Source: Gyrodactylus bullatarudis
Lineage: Eukaryota; Platyhelminthes; Monogenea; Gyrodactylidea; Gyrodactylidae
Direction: 5' to 3'
NCBI GenBank assembly: GCA_012064415.1
Contig: SSNU01000086.1
Span: 451,407 to 515,406 of the forward strand
DNA length: 64,000 bases
Shown: positions 58,929 through 64,000 of the stretch, in pieces
Position numbering within the stretch: position 1 is the stretch's first letter
Layout: each line of letters begins with the position of its first letter
Notes under the pieces: model-generated
Told to the model about the DNA's origin: nothing
Databases searched by the model: none
Seen by the model: the letters and a program-made list of their open reading frames with translations, nothing else
Made by a program: the position numbers and the translations under genes

Positions 58929-59700
58929 ATGTTCTGCAGTCCCCTATCAAATTTGGCTTTACTCTCGGAGAAGTATGGAGAAAGGTCAGCCTTCTCAAAT
59001 GATTCCATCACCCAAACAACATCCTCCTTTTCTCATCTAGCCAATTCTGCATTCCAAAAGAAGTCCTTTAATTATTACGACAAGAATTCAATTCGAAATC
59101 TCACCAGTCAGAACAATGAAAATAACCAATCAGCTTCAGTAATATCCCTTGTATCAATACCCAGTCAAGTCCAAAATACACCGACAACAAATTCAGCCAT
59201 TACTGATCTCTCACTATCGCCAAGCTCCTTTCCAGAAATATTATATTCCTCTTCAGATTCTTCCGTAAGTCTTTACATTGCTGAATTGTGATATCAAAAG
59301 CAAGTATAATAATGATTCCATGTAATTTGTAGAACAAGTTGACCGATTCGAATCAGAATTTGGAGACGTCAAAATTACCCAAAATATTGTCACAAGAGGA
59401 TTTTTCCTCTCTCGATAAAAGGTTGTCTCATGAATTCATTTTTAACACTTCATTCGATCTGTACACAAAAGAGGATACAATTAACAATAATACGAATCAG
59501 ACTGGACCTCAGGAGGATTATGTTAAATGTGAATATTGTCACATGATGGTGAATTCACATTCAGAAGTTTATCTAATGGTCGGCTCGAGGTTCTATCATC
59601 CCGATTGTCTTGAATGTTCCGTGTGCAGTCAAAACTTACAATGGGATGAGAGCTGCTTCTTCCACGAATCCAATATTTACTGTCGTCAACATTATTATCT
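58929..59700 (+). CDS. LIM-homeobox-type regulator, apterous/Lhx2/9-like (3' partial)
   Basis: First two exons, 58929-59264 and 59333-59700, in phase 0, leaving two bases (CT) before a GTGAGT donor. Residues 1-112 are Ser/Asn/Thr-rich low complexity, typical of transcription-factor N-termini. Exon 2 ends with a complete LIM domain: CEYC, then HPDCLECSVC, then SCFFHESNIYCRQHYY, with zinc ligands in C-x2-C...H-x2-C-x2-C-x2-C...C-x3-H-like order. Spacing after the second zinc-knuckle Cys pair (C-x3-L-x5-CF-x5-IYC-x3-YY) matches Apterous/Lhx2/9 LIM1 without gaps; Lmx1 and Lhx6/8 fit less well. LIM2 and the homeodomain are not in the window, so a LIM-only protein is not excluded. In apterous-class genes the product patterns limbs and interneurons. 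Confidence 0.72.
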
Positions 59701-62700
59701 GTGAGTAACCTTGTATTTAACAAGCTATCAATCAAAAATAAGAAAAAAATTTTATCCAAAACCTTAGCAGATAATCTTTAGGCGATAGTGTAAAACTGAA
59801 TTCCAAGGTTATTCATACTTCTCATCTAGGATTTTGAATTTTCTTTAAAAAACGTTTTAAACAAAGATTAGTGTAGTGCAAAGTATTTTCTGAAGCCTAT
59901 AAATGATATTTGATGGAAATGACTTTAAGAACTTAAACATGTATCATTATAATTTCATCTTTCAAAAACTAAAATTGTAAAAGTAAATTCTTTTTGAAAA
60001 TCTATTGAAACATCAATACTCGAGTTTTGAATACAAGTTCCTTACACACATCGTCTCTTTTTTTCTCTCTAATTAGTCACGCAGACATGAGTCTAGCTCA
60101 TTCCTTGATTTAAGAGTGAATGTAGTAAATACGAAAAATTGAGGCACACATGAAAAGTATTCTTTGCATCAAATACACTAATTAAAGTTTATTGAATTTA
60201 TTTTGGTATATTGGCATATTGCACAATCTCTCATTCGTCTACTGAGTTATTATTTTGACTACTCTCATATGGTACGTATGAGTAGGAGACAAAATTAATT
60301 TTTCTTTTCGCAATTTCCCTTGAGAATAAAACTGATAATAGACTGCTCTATCGAGATTTAAAGGTTTTTGGCTGTTTTTATCAATCGAAAGTAGGCTGAA
60401 TCAGGTTTCTGATATATTTTATGTCTGTTTCAGTGCATAAAACACTACTATTGTTCTATGAAGTTCTTAATGTAATTTTGAAATAATAAAATCTATCATT
60501 ACTGTAATTAACGAAAATACAAAAGAAAGGAAATATGATGGCATTACATGTTTGATTTATCTTTTGTCCTAGCAACTGAGTTCCATGTGTCCATAGACAT
60601 TCTTTCACATAAATCCTAAACTGATCACGATATGTTTAGTTTCTCTTACACAAGAATGCATGCATATTCGTGTATTAAAAAATAAACGAATCATTGACCT
60701 CTATGTAAATTACTAAAGCTAAGTTGGGAATCTATGATTTTTATAAAAACAACTCAACTTTTTCATTAAGAATTCGAATATGTTATAGAAATTTACCATT
60801 TGAAAAGAAAATTTTTAATCATCTGATAGTTTAAAGCTTTTTCAAAATCAACAATGCTAAATCTGATCTAATGTAAGAATTTTTTATTTATTTAGGAGTT
60901 GATCCTTTTCGCTACTTGAAAATCAATGAAATTTTGATAATTCACAATCCCTCAAGAATAGTGGATCTATCGAAAGTTTAATGGCGTTGTTCGGCTTTCT
61001 TCTTTAATCTTGACTCTCCCACCTTTAAATGAATAGAAATTTTCAGCTTAAAGTTCAAAATAATAATAATAATGGTAATTTGGTGTCAAATTGAGATTTA
61101 AAAAAGGATCTGGATTCCTAAATTTCTAAAACATTTTCTAATTTTTGATGAAAAGAATTGTAAAAGTTATAAATTCCCAACTTGAAATCAATCACATTTA
61201 TATTAGCTAATCAACTCCAATCGATCTTAATCGAAATAATGCTCAGCTTGGAATTGTATATTTAAACTCTGAAACTTTATTTATCCTGATTTGATTTTAC
61301 GATAAGAAAAGAATAAGATTTGTAATAATAGTAGAATACAAAAGTAATACATAGTTATCCATCAATGTTAATTTTGGGAAGCCTTTCAAGGGAAATTCTA
61401 CCATAAACGTAATTGCCATCATCATTTCTGAGGTCAAAATCAAAAGGGAATCTACCTTTGTGCGTACTGTGATGATGCTTTGAAGAGCAGGTTTCTTTTA
61501 TAATTTCTTCACCTTCTCTTCTGCTTGTGTCTTTCCTCGTCAATGGAATGGAAGAAAATTCATCTTCCACGACCAAAAGGGGAAATGTTTCTCTCACTCT
61601 GCAATGCATTCACATGGGGTTTGGATGTCAATCAAGAAAGACAACATATTGCTATCCTCTCTTCTCTCCCCCTAAAGTAAAGTAATCGTTTCTGTTACAT
61701 AGATTTGGGTTTTTTCCTTCTTGCGTCCTCTTTTTTATGCTACTACATAATAGTAATAATACTTTCTACTATAAAATGTTTGACATTTTTACTCAGCATA
61801 AATATTACACATAAGGAAATGAATTTCATCTTTTTCTTGATAAGAATGAAAATTATCCTGTTGTTCAGTGATTTTTCAATACCCGGCATTTTAATGCACA
61901 GTATGTGTATCTTAGGAACTGGTTTTCAATTCACGAGCTCTCAATGGAAGAAATGTAATTTTAAGGTATCAGATCAGTTGAAGTATTTCAAATTTGTGAA
62001 AAATCTTATTTCCTTCAAAAATCATATTTACATTCTGCGAACGGTTGAGAATTATATTATTATTACTATTTGATTCCGCGCACTATTTTTTAAACAAATA
62101 TTTTTCTTAATAAAGAAGATTTAACTTTACAAATTTCATCCGTCTATGCTGAATATTAGTGAAATTTCCCATTTAAATTTTAAAGAATTTCTGATTGAAT
62201 TTGTTTAAAAATTACTGCGCGAAATCAAATTATGTTTGAATGTGTCGCAAGGCAAATATAATTTTTAACTGTAGAATCATTGTCTTTTTTGGCATAAAGA
62301 GCTCTATCATTTTATAGGAACAAGGTAAAAAATTTAATTTTTCTTCAGCCAACTCTGTTGATCATTAGTTGTACTCATTATAATTTCAAGAAACAACAAC
62401 TTTGAAAAAGTCATGAAAAGTCTATTTTTAGTCTCATTAAAATCAGCAAGATGTAAGATTAAATTTTTTTAATCCTATGGCTCAGATTCATTTTCTCATG
62501 GAGGAAAAAAATTAATAAATTCTAAAAGCACCCAAGTACTGCTTCGTGTAAACAAATTTTTTTCTTCAAAATAATCTCTTGTAGAAATCTGATTAACCTG
62601 TGTAATGCACAAAGCTTCCAAAAGCATATTCAAGAATTTCATTCAAACTTGGCAATTTCATTCCATTTTTATTAGTCTGTGTGTATTACATGCATTGATT

Positions 62701-64000
62701 CGAGAAGGAAAAAAATTATCTGATTGTATAAAATATGGAATGAATTTCAGATGAAATTCTGCGAGGAGTAATACATTAAGTTTCATTTCAGAAGAGCTCT
62801 TCATGAACTTGAATGTGCATTACCTCAAAAGTTTAACCTTGCTTTTTACTACATAGATAAATCTTTATTAGTCTTTAAATTTTGGTATTAAACAAGAAAA
62901 TTTTCTATGAAATGAATTACAAGTTACATTGTAATCTTGAAATACAATCCCTGTAAGGATAATTTCTACTGAAAGCAAAGCTATATTGTGATTGCTTGTG
63001 ACTATGGTGTCAAATATGAAGAACATCTTTCCCGTGGCATGTCTCTTTGCCCTGAAAGAAAAATGTCCACCAAAATTCTGCATTCATACACAACAGCTCT
63101 GTCAACATTAAACTGAACTATATATAGTATACACTTTGCTGAGGAAAAACTACAGTTTAAACCTGAAATAAAGAAATAGAGAGCTAAACAGGTTATTCGT
63201 TCCCTTCAAACTCAGAGAGTGAGTGAATGTGAAGCCAGGAGGAAGACACACAGAGACGAAGATGACTGAATGTAGAACGATAAAGATATCTGTCAACAGC
63301 CTAGTTACACATTCCGTAAAATATTATGATTCTCTGATAGATATTATTATTCCTTTTGCAGAGATTTTTATTTTCTTCCCCCTGTCACCGTTTTACATGC
63401 ATGCATCTTAAACGTTAAGAGAACATTATTCACTTGTGATGTGGGAGTCTTTCTCTCTCTTTTTCCATTCCAGGGCAAAAAAGGTGGGGTGAGGAGTAAT
63501 TTTTCTCCTCGAAATATATATTTTATTGTATTTCCAGAAAATATTCAGAGAATTTTTCCACATGGAAGGGGGGGGGGGGTTGACAATCAAGCAAAACAGT
63601 GTATAGTTTAATAGGGAGGGTTGGATGAAGGTAACAGTTTTTAGAAATGATCATAATTTATTAGCCATGTTTCTACAGCAAGCAACATACGCATGCATGA
63701 GAAAGAGAACATTGTAGGATTCTTCCTTTGACTGACCACATTTTGCCGAGTTGAGATATATAAAACATGGGAAATGAAATGTATACTCTTTAAAATTGAT
63801 TACCCCAAAATCAGATAAATTGAAATTCCTATTTAAGGAGAGTGAATGTCTTTGATGTATCTGATGTCCCAGTAAGCTTATTTATGTCTATCTCTATTTC
63901 ATTAATTTATTGTTTGCTTCAAAGAAAACCCACTACTGTACTAATTTTTCTTGTATAAAGTAATCATTCCTCTAAAGTTCGATCATCAAGACAAGCCCAT
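59701..64000. other. Large intron of the LIM gene, window end
   Basis: More than 4.3 kb with no LIM2 or homeodomain exon in any frame, so the next exon lies beyond the window. It contains the foldback copy at 60713-61200, an isolated antisense ORF at 61355-61609 and a 12-base G run near 63568. Confidence 0.5.
60713..61200. repeat. Degraded foldback copy
   Basis: Begins CTAAAGCTAAGTTGGGAATC and ends with AAATTCCCAACTTGAAATCA. The arms are inverted but shortened, with inner landmarks such as AAATCAATGAAATTTTGATA retained. Confidence 0.6.

Noticed and set aside
59333..59700. Lmx1 or Lhx6/8 assignment for the LIM exon
   Set aside because: Spacing in the second zinc finger (L-x5-CF-x5-IYC-x3-YY) fits Apterous/Lhx2/9 without gaps, whereas Lmx1 needs a deletion and Lhx6/8 lacks the YCxxxYY ending; the homeodomain is not available to confirm.
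61705..62073. 122-codon plus-strand ORF, hydrophobic
   Set aside because: Phe/Ile/Leu/Ser-rich translation typical of AT-rich intron sequence; no motif, no splice support, and it lies within the LIM gene intron.

Overview
This is nuclear DNA of an animal. The base composition is strongly AT-rich. The genes are split by many canonical GT-AG introns, and they include neuronal synaptobrevin, a LIM-type developmental regulator, VPS13 and a complex I subunit. Several normally slow proteins, such as ribosomal P0, look fast-evolving. The phylum is not decidable from what I can see. The repeat-rich AT-rich style would suit an arthropod such as a crustacean, but the axonemal gene DRC7 implies a species that still builds motile cilia or flagellated sperm, and the very short introns are unusual for arthropods.

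Layout. 1-4548 (+): most of UTP21/WDR36, a WD-repeat ribosome-biogenesis protein whose 5' end lies outside the window. 5117-6127 (-): ribosomal stalk protein P0. 6547-7405 (-): a three-exon gene of unknown function. 8247-9628 (+): NDUFA10/ND-42 of mitochondrial complex I. 9749-12639 (-): DRC7 of the axonemal nexin-dynein regulatory complex. 12713-12913 (+): a tiny ORF squeezed between DRC7 and VPS13. 12929-44066 (-): an almost complete VPS13 (A/C type) lipid-transfer gene with about 49 exons. 44336-45173 (+): neuronal synaptobrevin/VAMP with mutually exclusive luminal tails. 45918-46771 (-): SDHB, the iron-sulfur subunit of complex II. 46868-47257 (+): a 92-residue unknown protein divergent from SDHB. 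47258-58842: about 11.6 kb with no gene that I can support, holding repeats and a retrotransposon remnant. 58929 onward (+): the first two exons of a LIM-homeobox-type gene, most like apterous/Lhx2/9, behind a TATA/Inr promoter; the rest runs off the window.

The neighbours are housekeeping or cell-biological genes without an obvious shared pathway, although NDUFA10 and SDHB both serve mitochondrial respiration. Head-to-head pairs with very short spacers are DRC7/12713 and SDHB/46868. VPS13 accounts for half of the window. Its introns are either about 55-90 bp or enlarged, and most enlarged ones contain a non-autonomous transposable element.

The most unusual signals are spliceosomal introns of only 26, 29, 30, 32 and 33 nt in four genes; a dispersed family of roughly 700-750 bp near-perfect palindromic (foldback) elements with at least eleven copies or remnants, one nested in another; a textbook non-autonomous Helitron in a VPS13 intron; and the alternative terminal exons of synaptobrevin. 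I found no prokaryote-like defence system, CRISPR array, tRNA or rRNA. Exon coordinates were derived by hand from splice signals, reading frame and recalled family sequences.
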